A DNA stretch of 64,000 nucleotides. It comes from Methanomassiliicoccaceae archaeon UBA71. Its GTDB lineage: Archaea > Thermoplasmatota > Thermoplasmata > Methanomassiliicoccales > Methanomethylophilaceae. The stretch spans positions 136,328-200,327 of the forward strand of contig DARO01000012.1 of the NCBI GenBank assembly GCA_002504405.1, written 5' to 3'. The notes below the pieces were generated by a model. The model did not search any database and was not told the DNA's origin. It saw nothing but the letters and a program-made list of their open reading frames with translations. Made by a program: the position numbers and the translations under genes. Of this stretch, positions 27,192 to 35,603 are shown piece after piece (position 1 is the stretch's first letter; every line of letters starts with the position of its first letter).

Positions 27192-27606
27192 ATCTGCCGT
27201 CAGAAGGATGGCGGATGAGCAGGACGGCATGAGGATCCCCTCCGAACTGGTACCGCACTGCCCCGTCTGCGGCAGGGAGATGACCATGAACCTCCGTGTG
27301 GACGACACCTTCGTCCAGGACTCCGGATGGTACGACGCCGCGAACAGGTATGAAGCGTTCCTGGACTCGCATTCCGAAACGGATACGCTGTACCTGGAGC
27401 TGGGAGTTGGCTACAACACGCCCGGGATCATCAAGTACCCGTTTTGGAACATGGCCATCAGGAACAGGAACTCGCGCTATGCATGCGTGAATCTGGGCGA
27501 ACCGTTCTATCCCGATCAGCTCGGCGACAGGGCAATCGGATTGGACATGGACGTGGGGCTGGCACTGAGAAGCATATGCGGCATGTCACGATTTCCGTTC
27601 CTGTGA
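26713..27606 (+). CDS. SirTM-type (class M) sirtuin, protein ADP-ribosyltransferase
   Basis: The frame opens at an ATG inside the macrodomain gene. Conserved text starts at about 26753 (DDLETLRRWVSECDSM). It has the sirtuin NAD motif VIGAGSGLSTSAGL, ITTNVDHCF, and two zinc cysteine pairs, WQCPMPCH and CPVCGREM. It ends with ELGVGYNTPGIIKYPFW, all typical of SirTM enzymes, which ADP-ribosylate a lipoylated GcvH-like protein in bacteria. No GcvH-L or lipoate ligase gene is present here, so the target in this organism is open. The macrodomain partner next door removes the mark. It converges on the HxlR gene with a 21-bp overlap. Confidence 0.85.
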   Translation: MFSKTRTSQSTGTSSDDLETLRRWVSECDSMVIGAGSGLSTSAGLTYDGARFEENFPDFIARYGYRDMYRASFQKYGSPEEHWAFWSRMIMMNRYEQEDNGTYSALLRMVEGRDYFVITTNVDHCFQKFGFDESRLYYTQGDYGLWQCPMPCHLSTYDNESAVRRMADEQDGMRIPSELVPHCPVCGREMTMNLRVDDTFVQDSGWYDAANRYEAFLDSHSETDTLYLELGVGYNTPGIIKYPFWNMAIRNRNSRYACVNLGEPFYPDQLGDRAIGLDMDVGLALRSICGMSRFPFL

Positions 27607-27933
27607 TTCCGCGACAAGCCTCTTGTAGTTCCAGCCCCAGTCCTCGAGCGCGTCCAAGACGGGGTAGAGGGTCTCGCCGAGACCGGTGAGGCTGTACTCG
27701 ACCCGCGGCGGGACCTCCGGATAGACTGTGCGGTTCACGAGCTCGTGCTCCTCCATGCTGCGGAGCTTCTCAGTGAGGACCTTCTGAGAGATCCCCTTCA
27801 GAGACTTCTGAAGCTCCCCGAACCTCTTGGTGCCAGTCCTGAGGTCCCTCAGGATCAAAACAACCCACTTGTCGCTGATGAGAAGCAAGGTGGTCTCCAC
27901 AGGGCACGGAGGGAGATCGGTGATCATGAACAT
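27586..27933 (-). CDS. HxlR-family winged-helix regulator
   Basis: About 115 residues from ATG 27933; an upstream ATG at 27978 adds 15 unlikely residues. The family core is clear: CPVETTLLLISDKWVVLILRDL, then KRFGELQKSLKGISQKVLTEKL with the recognition helix, then the wing PRVEYSLTGLGETLYPVLDAL. HxlR proteins are usually dimeric repressors of adjacent genes that respond to redox or electrophile stress. Candidates here are itself or the divergent and convergent neighbours of the SirTM operon. A CCTGT/ACAGG palindrome with 10-bp spacer (27978-27997) lies just upstream. Confidence 0.88.
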   Translation of the reverse strand: MFMITDLPPCPVETTLLLISDKWVVLILRDLRTGTKRFGELQKSLKGISQKVLTEKLRSMEEHELVNRTVYPEVPPRVEYSLTGLGETLYPVLDALEDWGWNYKRLVAESQERKS

Positions 27934-28287
27934 GCATGCGGATTTCCGTATTTGGTGATTTGCGGAACTGGTTATCACCTGTTCCTGCCGTTACAGGATC
28001 GTCCGGACGGATTGGCATGACCCGTGACGGATCCTACCATCCCGACATGTATGGCGCCAGAACAAACCGAAGGCCGTCCCGACAGGGATTGGCAGGAGAC
28101 CCCGCCCCATGCGCTGATGATCGGTCAGACCTATCGGTAGCCCTCCCCAGTTCCTCCTAGGATGACCCGGCGAGTCCCTCCGCCCTCGCCTGACCCTCGG
28201 TCATGGATTGTTCGTGAACCTTTCTCGGATGCCGTTATGGATGATCGGTCATGTATGATTACAAAGGTGGTGGATGGACCTGACCGG
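27934..28287. other. Non-coding stretch upstream of HxlR gene
   Basis: Apart from the possible HxlR operator at 27978-27997 and promoter sequence of that gene, I see no gene, tRNA or repeat in these 354 bases. Short open frames here have no protein-like text. Confidence 0.4.
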
Positions 28288-28728
28288 TCACCGGCTGCCC
28301 CCATGAAGACCGGATCGGGGCTCGTCGTACTTCCTGTTGGACCCCCGGCTCTTCTCCACCGGGTACCTCTCCCCGTTCAGGCGTATCTTCCCCTCCAGGG
28401 CCGAATACAGGTCTATGCCGTTCATCTGGGAGAAGCGGAGCACGAAATACAGCACGTCCGCCAGCTCCTGCTCCACCTCCGCCCTCGTCCCCGGGGATGA
28501 CATCATGGCCTCGGACTCGTCGGCATCCTTGAAGCGGAATATCTGGAGGAGCTCCGACGCCTCGGTTGAGATGCCTATGGCCAGATCCTTGGGGTTGTGG
28601 AACCTGTCCCATTCCCGTTCCGCGCAGAACCCCTCGACAAGTGCCTTTGCATCCGATATCGTGGCTTCGCTGTCGTCCATGGTACCGCCGGACTGGATCG
28701 TCGGGCCCGTATCAAGATGTTTCGGCAT
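28288..28728 (-). CDS. MazG-like nucleotide pyrophosphohydrolase
   Basis: 146 residues (an internal ATG at 28680 gives 130). Typical MazG/dCTPase text: LAIGISTEASELLQIFRF, then EQELADVLYFVLRFSQ with the metal-binding acidic residues, ending KIRLNGERYPVEKSRGSNRKYDE. Predicted to hydrolyse non-canonical or excess NTPs to NMP and pyrophosphate, cleaning the nucleotide pool. Divergent from the ferredoxin gene, with a 55-bp promoter region between them. Confidence 0.85.
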   Translation of the reverse strand: MPKHLDTGPTIQSGGTMDDSEATISDAKALVEGFCAEREWDRFHNPKDLAIGISTEASELLQIFRFKDADESEAMMSSPGTRAEVEQELADVLYFVLRFSQMNGIDLYSALEGKIRLNGERYPVEKSRGSNRKYDEPRSGLHGGSR

Positions 28729-28783
28729 CCCTCGGATGTGATAACAGCGTTAACCTTTACTACCCCCACCGCCTTCGGGATCC

Positions 28784-29395
28784 ATGGACGGGAAGAGGAT
28801 CGTCATAGACAAGGAGAGGTGCGACGGATGCGGGCTATGCGTGAGCGCCTGCCATGAAGGCGCGCTCGCCATCGTCGATGGGAAGGCGGAAGTCGTCAGG
28901 GAGGAAGTGTGCGACGGGTTCGGCGACTGCCTTCCGGCGTGCCCCCGCGGAGCCATAGCCCTCGCTGCGCCGTCGCCCATCGCCGCCGACCCGCTGCCAG
29001 CGGTCTCGCCGGCGTCTTGCCTCATGGCGGAGCCCGGATACCAGTGGCCTATACAGATGGCCCTCGTCCCGGAGCGGTCCGATTTCTTCAGGGGGACCGT
29101 CGTCATCGCCGCGGACTGCACGGCGTTCGCGACCGACGGATTCAGGGAGCGCTTCATAGGGTCGGATGCCGTCATAATCGGATGCCCGAAGCTGGACGAC
29201 CGCAGAAGGTTCGAGAAGGTCTCGGCCATCCTGAGGGACAACCGCATCGACAGGGTCCGCGTGATCAGGATGGAGGTCCCCTGCTGCAGGGCCATCACCG
29301 CCATCGTCCGCGAGGCCGCGGAGAGGTCCGGAAGGGAGATCGTGGTCGAGGAGACTGTGGTGTCCCGCAGCGGCTCGGTTGTCTCAGGGAACTGA
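28784..29395 (+). CDS. 2[4Fe-4S] ferredoxin-domain protein
   Basis: 203 residues. N-terminal dicluster ferredoxin with CDGCGLCVSACHEGAL and a second motif that reads CDGFGDCLPACP, where the second cysteine position is glycine-phenylalanine (CxxxxxC), a form common in archaeal proteins of this type. The remaining 140 residues contain cysteines in ADCTAF, GCPKL and VPCCRAI, suggesting more metal or a redox partner site. Similar archaeal proteins are annotated simply as 4Fe-4S ferredoxins. The gene converges on tmk with 12 bp overlap. Confidence 0.85.
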   Translation: MDGKRIVIDKERCDGCGLCVSACHEGALAIVDGKAEVVREEVCDGFGDCLPACPRGAIALAAPSPIAADPLPAVSPASCLMAEPGYQWPIQMALVPERSDFFRGTVVIAADCTAFATDGFRERFIGSDAVIIGCPKLDDRRRFEKVSAILRDNRIDRVRVIRMEVPCCRAITAIVREAAERSGREIVVEETVVSRSGSVVSGN

Positions 29396-29968
29396 CTGGC
29401 TCTGCCCGAACACCCTGATGAGGAGGCCGTCCTCGACGGTCACGCGGTCCGCGGTGTTGTCGACCACGATCCACCCGTCGGCCAGGTCGAGCATGCGCCT
29501 GCGTATGGCGGTGAGCTTCTCCTCCGTCTCGAAGGCCTCTATGTCGTCCCCGCGAGAATTGATGCGCCTCATCGCCGTCTCTGCGTCGACGTCGACGTAT
29601 ATCCCCACATCGGGCATCGGGAGAACCGACCCTATGATCCTGTAGAGCGTCCTGTGCAGGCCGTCCGGCATGTAGGCCACCGCCATGATGTACCTGACGA
29701 AGATCACATCGTCGTACCCGGCGCCCACGCGTTTGACCCTGGACAGGGACGAGAGTATGTCCAGGACGTAGAACGAGGTCGAGAACAGCATGGCTGCCTT
29801 GCCCTGCTTGAGGAGGAACCTGCGCGACATGCGCCCGAACCATGTGCCGGAGTTGGGATGCGTTATCACGAGCACCCGCCTGCCGTCGGACTCCAGCCTG
29901 CCCCTGAGCATTTCCGCCACGGTGCTCTTCCCCGCACCGTCCATGCCGTCCACGACGTACCATGCCAT
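29384..29968 (-). CDS. tmk: Thymidylate kinase-like protein
   Basis: 194 residues with P-loop VDGMDGAGKSTVAEML, HPNSGTWFG replacing the usual DR(E/Y) region, and IYVDVDAETAMRRI preceding the lid. It would phosphorylate dTMP to dTDP. The lid region is divergent from bacterial Tmk, so a related nucleotide kinase is possible. It is 4 bp downstream of the polyprenol-kinase-like gene and likely co-transcribed with it. Confidence 0.75.
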   Translation of the reverse strand: MAWYVVDGMDGAGKSTVAEMLRGRLESDGRRVLVITHPNSGTWFGRMSRRFLLKQGKAAMLFSTSFYVLDILSSLSRVKRVGAGYDDVIFVRYIMAVAYMPDGLHRTLYRIIGSVLPMPDVGIYVDVDAETAMRRINSRGDDIEAFETEEKLTAIRRRMLDLADGWIVVDNTADRVTVEDGLLIRVFGQSQSVP

Positions 29969-29972
29969 GGCA

Positions 29973-30734
29973 TCACAGCCCCAGCAGGACCATGGCGCCC
30001 GTGACGGTCAGGGGTATGGCGAGGTTGTCGAACTCTCCGGGACAGACCGCCTCGACTACCGTCGCCACGAGTCCCGCGACGGGGGCGAGGACCCAGAGGG
30101 GGCTCGCGCCGGGGACGTCCCCTGCGGGGTATAGGCCGGCCGATGCGATCGCCCAGTAGAACAGGACCATGACGACTGTCATCACAGCCGTCGCGGCGAA
30201 GACCCCGATGGACCCCTCCAGGGATTTCCCGTTGATCGTTTTATGCCTGCCGAACTTCCTACCGACGACGCTGCCTATGCCGTCGCCCCAGGTCATGGCC
30301 ATGATGCCTACGGAGGCTGCGACCCAGTGGTCCGGGAAGCACAGGAGGACGAGGATCGTGATGCTGATCGCGTACAGGAACAGGCCCTGCTTGTGGCCCT
30401 TGTTCTTGGACAGGTCCCCCAGCTTGGAGCGGGAAACCGCATTGTCCTTCATCATAGCGAATAAGAGCACTATCGCAAAGGGGATCGTGAAGAAGACGAG
30501 CATGATCCAGCCTTCTGAGAACATCCACCAAACGAAGGCGAACGTGCCGACCCCGATGTGGACGACCTTCCTGACATCGGCGGTGGATCCCCTGCGCTCA
30601 AGGATGAGTGCGACACCGAGGAACGTACCGATTATTGCGTAGACGAGGACGAGCCCCAGAATGTTCAGCATTCCCTCAGATAGCAATCCTGCACCCTGTT
30701 TCGGAACAACGAGGGGGAACATAAAGTTAATCAT
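29973..30734 (-). CDS. Dolichol/phytol kinase-like CTP-dependent membrane enzyme
   Basis: 253 residues with about seven hydrophobic segments. Motifs of the SEC59/VTE5 (polyprenol kinase) and CdsA-like group are present: RRGSTADVRKVVHIGVGT, MTWGDGIGSVVGRKFG and GKSLEGSIGVF. Such enzymes phosphorylate an isoprenoid alcohol or form CDP-lipids using CTP. It stands divergent from the DGGGP synthase gene, which uses geranylgeranyl chains, so a role in archaeal lipid or isoprenoid salvage is likely. The shared 107-bp gap holds both promoters. Confidence 0.8.
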   Translation of the reverse strand: MINFMFPLVVPKQGAGLLSEGMLNILGLVLVYAIIGTFLGVALILERRGSTADVRKVVHIGVGTFAFVWWMFSEGWIMLVFFTIPFAIVLLFAMMKDNAVSRSKLGDLSKNKGHKQGLFLYAISITILVLLCFPDHWVAASVGIMAMTWGDGIGSVVGRKFGRHKTINGKSLEGSIGVFAATAVMTVVMVLFYWAIASAGLYPAGDVPGASPLWVLAPVAGLVATVVEAVCPGEFDNLAIPLTVTGAMVLLGL

Positions 30735-30841
30735 AGCCAGAGGGCAGGGAGGGGATGCACCGGCCGACGGGTGTCGTGTCCCGGCGGATCGGGCGTCCCG
30801 CAGGGGTGCCGTTAAAATACAAGTGCGGAGGATTACTGCGT

Positions 30842-31660
30842 ATGAACAAGTACCTGCAGCTGTTCAGGGCCGGGAACGCGGTCATGGGGGTCATCGGGGT
30901 CACGGTGGCGTCCTTCATGGCGAGGGGGATTGACATCCTCGACCTCTGGGTGAACCTGGTCATCTCGGCTGCGGTCGTCTTCATGTTCATCTGCGGGGGC
31001 AACGCCCTCAACGACTACATCGACCACGAGATAGACAAGACCGCCCATCCGGAGCGCCCCATACCGTCCGGCAGGATGGAGAGGCGCACCGCATACATCC
31101 TCGGGATTGGCATGCTGTGCGGCTCCGTGGCGGTGTCCCTGCTGACCCTCGACCCCGTTTGCGTGGCGGTCGTGGCGGTGGCGGCGGTCCTCATGGTCGC
31201 CTACGAGATGGTCCTCAAGCAGAGGGGGTTCGTCGGCAACGTGACGATAGCCGTCCTGACGGGCATGATGTTCATACTGGGAGGGGCAGCCGTCGGCGCG
31301 GCGGAATCGAACGTCGTCGTGGCGCTCATGGCCATGCTGGTCTCCATAGGGAGGGAGATCGCCAAGGACATCGAGGACATGGACTCCGACGAGGGGAGGC
31401 TGACCCTGCCGATGAGGATCGGGACCGGAAAGGCGGCGGCCCTCGCCTGCGTGTTCTTCGTCGCCGGCCCGGCGCTCAGCGTCGCACCCATGGTCTGGGG
31501 CACGTACCACTTCCTGTACTACACGGTGGTCGTGGCGGACCTGATGTTCCTGTACTGCGCGGTCACGGTGTTCTCGGACCCGCACAGGGCCCAGAAGATG
31601 GCGAAGCTCGCCATGGTCGTCGCCCTGGTCTCGTTCATACTCGGCGTGCTGCCCCTCTGA
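30842..31660 (+). CDS. Digeranylgeranylglyceryl phosphate synthase (UbiA family)
   Basis: 272 residues, eight to nine hydrophobic helices. The prenyl-diphosphate-binding aspartate motif is NALNDYIDHEIDK, and the second aspartate motif is KDIEDMDSDEG. In archaea this membrane prenyltransferase adds the second geranylgeranyl chain to geranylgeranylglyceryl phosphate, making the ether lipid precursor. ATG 30842 is chosen because the family starts just before the YLQLFRAGNA helix; the frame further upstream is non-protein-like. Followed after 85 bp by an unknown gene. Confidence 0.9.
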   Translation: MNKYLQLFRAGNAVMGVIGVTVASFMARGIDILDLWVNLVISAAVVFMFICGGNALNDYIDHEIDKTAHPERPIPSGRMERRTAYILGIGMLCGSVAVSLLTLDPVCVAVVAVAAVLMVAYEMVLKQRGFVGNVTIAVLTGMMFILGGAAVGAAESNVVVALMAMLVSIGREIAKDIEDMDSDEGRLTLPMRIGTGKAAALACVFFVAGPALSVAPMVWGTYHFLYYTVVVADLMFLYCAVTVFSDPHRAQKMAKLAMVVALVSFILGVLPL

Positions 31661-31745
31661 GGCCGCACGCCGGCCGAACATATGTTTATTGTACGGTGAC
31701 GCGGATTGGGAGTGCGGCCGGTTCCCCCGGCCATGAGGCCAGGGT

Positions 31746-32462
31746 ATGGGAATTAACATCGGTATTTGCGAGATGGAGGCGCCCAGCGCGCCGTGCAGGG
31801 AGCTGCGCAGCAGGATCGTCAGGGTCCATGTGGGCGACGCCCCGGAATTCAGGGACTACGTCTCCTGCAACAGAGTCGTGCCCCTCGATGCGGCCAGAGG
31901 CGCTGTCGGGGACTGGGACGCCTTCCTCAAGAGGAACCGCATCAACGCCGAGACCGATGCGGTATACATGGACAAGGTCAAGAAGGACGACGACAGGTCC
32001 GTACTGGACCCTCTCGCCACAGACGTGCCTACCGGCTGGATGGATGCGGATGGCGTCCCGGAGGATGTCGTGGAGAGGGCCGTGGCGGCCGGAGGGGACG
32101 TCCTGACCGGCTGGGACATGCTGACGTTCGAGGAGATGGGGGAGATGTGCTCCGGCTGCCCCCTGTCCTGGGACAAGGGGCGCGGATGCATAGGAGCCTT
32201 CGGCCCCGACAACAGCCTGCTCCCGGAGATAGCCGGCAGGCACGGATGCCCGATCGTCGCATCGGTGCCAGAGGCCTCGAAGGAGGGGAGGAGGTTCTCC
32301 TCCGATGACGCGGCCGAGCTGCTCAGGGAGGTGGCGGTGCTCAGGGAGGCCCTTCCGCAGGAGGGGAAGGCGATGGTCCGGCGCTACTCCGGCCCTGTGG
32401 ACCGCATGGAGGCCGTTGCCCGGATATCTCAGTCCGAGGGATGCGGATTCTACTTCTTCTGA
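31746..32462 (+). CDS. Hypothetical protein with cysteine cluster
   Basis: 238 residues with no recognised domain. A cysteine group MCSGCPLSWDKGRGCIGAFG in the middle could hold a metal or an iron-sulfur cluster, and C in YVSCNRV and GCPIVAS may help. The remainder is helical and acidic, ending SEGCGFYFF. No membrane segment. ATG at 31746 follows a TATA-like TATGTTTATTG (about 31680). Convergent with the flavoprotein gene, which begins right at its stop. Confidence 0.65.
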   Translation: MGINIGICEMEAPSAPCRELRSRIVRVHVGDAPEFRDYVSCNRVVPLDAARGAVGDWDAFLKRNRINAETDAVYMDKVKKDDDRSVLDPLATDVPTGWMDADGVPEDVVERAVAAGGDVLTGWDMLTFEEMGEMCSGCPLSWDKGRGCIGAFGPDNSLLPEIAGRHGCPIVASVPEASKEGRRFSSDDAAELLREVAVLREALPQEGKAMVRRYSGPVDRMEAVARISQSEGCGFYFF

Positions 32463-33044
32463 TCAGGCGTATCCGTTAAGGCGCATGAGGGCGGAGACCA
32501 TGCCCTCGACGAGGGAGCGGACCCCCCTCATGCCGGCCTTGTCGTCCTCGTACTGAGGGGAGTTGAGGGCGCGTATGACCGGGAGCGGGCTGGACCCGCA
32601 CACCAGCATGCCGTTGGATAGCATGAATCCGACGAGCTGGTCGTACACAAGGGACCCGCCCTCGTGGGCGCATACTGCGATCGCGCCCCCGACCTTGCCG
32701 GACAGTCCCAGGTCGCTCTTCGTGAACACCAGCGAGGCCCTCTCAAGGAACGTCTGCATGACGCTGGGGCACGCGCGGGCGTATGTGGGGGCGGCGAGCA
32801 GTATCGCGTCCGCTGCCCTCATGCGGTCGAGGAGCTGGTTGAACCCGTCGTCCTCATCGGCGCACCTTCCGTCCCCCCTTATCTCGCAGGTGAGGCATAC
32901 GTTGCAGTTGACGAAGCTGTACTCGTAGAGGTGGACGATCTCCATCTCGACCCCCTCCCTCTCGAACATGTCCTGGACCTCGTTGAGGATGTTGGACGTG
33001 TTGCCGATGGGACGGGGGCTTCCGTTGAGCGCGAGGACCTTCAT
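32463..33044 (-). CDS. Flavodoxin-fold NAD(P)H-dependent FMN reductase / iron-sulfur flavoprotein
   Basis: 193 residues beginning with the FMN phosphate loop LNGSPRPIGNTSNIL. Cysteines CNVCLTCEIRGDGRC follow at the position where archaeal iron-sulfur flavoproteins bind a 4Fe-4S cluster. AAPTYARACPSVMQTFLER matches the family dimer and flavin region. Expected to move electrons from NAD(P)H or ferredoxin to small acceptors. Divergent from sufC. Confidence 0.88.
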   Translation of the reverse strand: MKVLALNGSPRPIGNTSNILNEVQDMFEREGVEMEIVHLYEYSFVNCNVCLTCEIRGDGRCADEDDGFNQLLDRMRAADAILLAAPTYARACPSVMQTFLERASLVFTKSDLGLSGKVGGAIAVCAHEGGSLVYDQLVGFMLSNGMLVCGSSPLPVIRALNSPQYEDDKAGMRGVRSLVEGMVSALMRLNGYA

Positions 33045-33185
33045 GACGACGCGATTATGGGCTGAGCGTATATCGTTTCCTATCGATGCGGAACCATATT
33101 CAAGGGGGTTCGGGGCTGCCCCTCCCTTAAGATGAAACCAAAGTTGTTATACGATTATACATTTCACGGCGTTATAGGTGACAAC

Positions 33186-33941
33186 ATGACCGAGATGCTG
33201 AAGATCGTAGACCTCCACGCCGTCGCAGGCGAGAGGGAGATCCTCAAAGGAGTCAACCTCTCCGTGAGCGAGGGGGAGACCTGCGTCCTTTTCGGACCCA
33301 ACGGTTCCGGGAAATCGACGCTGATGGCCACGATAATGGGATACAGCACCATAGAGGTTACCAGCGGCCAGATCCTGTTCAAAGGCGAGGACATAACGGA
33401 GCTCTCCGTCGATCAGAGGGCGAAGCTCGGGATAGGGATGATGATGCAGAGGCCCCCCAACATCTTCGGGGTCAAGCTCGGGGACCTCATCAAGGCGTCG
33501 TCCTCCTGCGGGGAGGAGGTCCTGAAGGACGCGTCCAAGTTCAAGATGCAGAACTTCCTGGACAGGGAGGTGAACGTGGGGTTCTCCGGAGGGGAGATCA
33601 AAAGGTCCGAGCTGCTGCAGCTCACCGCACAGAGGCCGGACTTCATACTGCTGGACGAGCCCGAGTCGGGAGTGGACCTTGAGAACATCGACCTCATCGG
33701 AAGCAAGGTCCGCGACCTTCTGTACAAGGGCAGGAGCTGCATGGGCAACGTCCAGAGGCACGTGTCCTCCCTGGTGATCACCCACACCGGGCAGATACTG
33801 GACTACATCGGCGCCGACCGCGCCTACGTCATGAAGGAGGGGAGGATCTGCTGCAGCGGCAGGCCCATGGACCTCCTGAAGGAGATCAAGGAGAACGGAT
33901 ACGGGGAGTGTGCCACATGCCAGACAATGATAAAGCTGTGA
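33186..33941 (+). CDS. sufC: Fe-S cluster assembly ATPase SufC
   Basis: 251 residues. ABC ATPase with Walker A GPNGSGKST, signature NVGFSGGEIKRSELLQ (the SufC form), and Walker B FILLDEPESGVDLENI. With SufB it builds iron-sulfur clusters in the cytoplasm. ATG 33186 is preferred over 33132 because GGTGA lies a few bases before it and the family begins with MLKI-DL; a TATA-like TTATACGATTATAC at about 33144-33157 fits. The C-terminus has extra cysteines (GECATCQTM). sufB overlaps its end by 25 bp. Confidence 0.93.
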   Translation: MTEMLKIVDLHAVAGEREILKGVNLSVSEGETCVLFGPNGSGKSTLMATIMGYSTIEVTSGQILFKGEDITELSVDQRAKLGIGMMMQRPPNIFGVKLGDLIKASSSCGEEVLKDASKFKMQNFLDREVNVGFSGGEIKRSELLQLTAQRPDFILLDEPESGVDLENIDLIGSKVRDLLYKGRSCMGNVQRHVSSLVITHTGQILDYIGADRAYVMKEGRICCSGRPMDLLKEIKENGYGECATCQTMIKL

Positions 33942-35122
33942 GGGACGCGCTGGACAAGAAGGCGGCCTACGGCGCCGACATAGACCTGGACCGCTACGAC
34001 GAGGGTTCCAGGGACGTGGAGAGGATCTCCGACGTCGGGAAGTCCGACTACAAGGAGTACATGGAGAAGGTCGGCGTGGTGGCGGACGAGATGAACCGCT
34101 CCGGCACCCTGATGTTCATCGACAACGGCCTGAGCCACTGCCACGCCCAGCCCCAGGAGGGGCTGGACATGATGTCGGTCCACGAGGCCCTGTCGAAGTT
34201 CGACTGGCTCAAGGACTACATGTGGAAGGCGATGGACCCGACCAAGGACAAGTACACCGCCAAGAGCTACCTCGAGGACGCGGACGGGTACTTCATCAGG
34301 GTCAGGTCCGGGTACCATGTGAAGAACCCGGTCCAGACCTGCATGCTCCTGGACACGGACAGGACGGTCCAGAACGTGCACAACATCGTGATCGTCGAGG
34401 ACAACGCATCCCTGGAGATGATCACCGGATGCTCGACGTCCCATCACGCCAACGACGCCCTGCATGTGGGGGTCTCGGAGATATACGTGGGCGACAACGC
34501 GAACCTGACGTTCTCCATGATCCACAGCTGGGGGAAGCAGACCGGCGTCCGCCCCAGGACGGCAACCGTCGTCGGTAAGAACTCCAACTACACCAACAAC
34601 TACGTCATACTCAACCCCGTGGGGAGCCTCCAGAGCTTCCCGTCGGCCTCCCTCGCCGAGGGCGCGACGGCGCTCTACAACACCATGTGCATCGCGCACG
34701 AGGGGTCCGACATCGACACCGGCGGACTCGTCTACCTCAACGGCAGAGGCAGCAGCGCCCAGATCATGAGCAGGAGCATCTCCATGGGCGGACACATGTG
34801 CGCCCGCGGAAGGCTCGTCGGGAACGCCCCGGAGGTCAAGGCCCACCTGGAGTGCAGGAGCATCATCATGAAGGACGGGGGGTCCACGAACGCGGTCCCG
34901 GAACTGGAGGCGCATGTAGCGGATGTCGAGATGACCCATGAGGCCGCGGTCGGGAAGATCGCCAGGGACCAGATAGAGTACCTCATGTCCAGAGGCCTCG
35001 ACGAGGACCAGGCGGTCAGCATGATCGTGAGGGGATTCCTGTCCGGAAGCATAAACGGGCTGCCCCCTGCGCTACAGAAGGAGCTGGACGCCGCGATCGA
35101 GCAGGCCAACCTCGGGGACTGA
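33917..35122 (+). CDS. sufB: Fe-S cluster assembly scaffold SufB/SufD family
   Basis: 401 residues from the ATG at 33917. Contains the SufB/D right-handed beta-helix core with TCMLLDTDRTVQNVHNIVIVE, CSTSHHANDALHVGV, and the C-terminal helices MTHEAAVGKIARDQIEYLMSRGL and RGFLSGSI. It is the shorter archaeal SufB/D form that works with SufC alone as a minimal Suf scaffold. No SufS or SufE is adjacent, as is common in methanogens. A hairpin terminator follows at 35132. Confidence 0.92.
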   Translation: MPDNDKAVRDALDKKAAYGADIDLDRYDEGSRDVERISDVGKSDYKEYMEKVGVVADEMNRSGTLMFIDNGLSHCHAQPQEGLDMMSVHEALSKFDWLKDYMWKAMDPTKDKYTAKSYLEDADGYFIRVRSGYHVKNPVQTCMLLDTDRTVQNVHNIVIVEDNASLEMITGCSTSHHANDALHVGVSEIYVGDNANLTFSMIHSWGKQTGVRPRTATVVGKNSNYTNNYVILNPVGSLQSFPSASLAEGATALYNTMCIAHEGSDIDTGGLVYLNGRGSSAQIMSRSISMGGHMCARGRLVGNAPEVKAHLECRSIIMKDGGSTNAVPELEAHVADVEMTHEAAVGKIARDQIEYLMSRGLDEDQAVSMIVRGFLSGSINGLPPALQKELDAAIEQANLGD

Positions 35123-35131
35123 AACACCTTT

Positions 35132-35153
35132 GCAGAGGGCTTCTGCCCTCTGC
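35132..35153 (+). terminator. Hairpin after sufCB
   Basis: GCAGAGGGC pairs perfectly with GCCCTCTGC around TTCT and is followed by an AT-rich stretch, 10 bp after the sufB stop. Confidence 0.6.
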
Positions 35154-35188
35154 TCATAATTTTATACTGATTAGTTAATTACATACAT

Positions 35189-35575
35189 ATGTCTGACGTG
35201 AAACGTCCGATACTGATCACCCTGATCGCGGTGATTCAGCTGCTGGTCGCATTGTTGTTCATAGCCCTCGGTGCGGCCCTGTGTCTCGACCTCATCGTCG
35301 TTACCGATCTGGACCCTGACATGCAGGGTCTTCTGGAGGGCGGAGGCATCGTATCCATTGTGTTTGGATTGATAATGATGGTCGTTTCTGCAGGATTCTT
35401 CAAAGGATGGAGACTCTGGTGGTACATCGGAGTCATACTGTGGATCCTGGAGCTCATCTTGGACCTCATCTCAATCGTACTGGGCGGATTCGCGATGATA
35501 GTGCCTCTGATTATCGCGATAATCGTCCTCTGGTACCTGTTCAGACCCGGAGTAAAAGCATTCTTCAAGGTCTAA
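35189..35575 (+). CDS. Small four-helix membrane protein
   Basis: 128 residues with four hydrophobic segments (about 9-35, 50-70, 75-95, 97-118) and glycine-rich turns. It resembles small bacterial and archaeal integral membrane proteins of unknown function. The stop is TAA, followed by an AGGGGC/GCCCCT hairpin. It has its own AT-rich promoter (TTTATACTGATTAGTTAATTAC before the ATG) and is not in an operon. Confidence 0.75.
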   Translation: MSDVKRPILITLIAVIQLLVALLFIALGAALCLDLIVVTDLDPDMQGLLEGGGIVSIVFGLIMMVVSAGFFKGWRLWWYIGVILWILELILDLISIVLGGFAMIVPLIIAIIVLWYLFRPGVKAFFKV

Positions 35576-35581
35576 TCAAAC

Positions 35582-35597
35582 AGGGGCTCCGGCCCCT
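35582..35597. terminator. Hairpin between convergent genes
   Basis: AGGGGC-TCCG-GCCCCT with a short T-run; it separates the membrane protein gene from the convergent VOC gene. Confidence 0.5.
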
Positions 35598-35603
35598 TTA
35601 CCT

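Noticed and set aside
2353..27978. Second copy of the tRNA-Gly 3' end marking the right border of an integrated element
   Set aside because: Scanned by eye for the T-arm/acceptor sequence; only the tRNAs themselves were found, so no attR is claimed.
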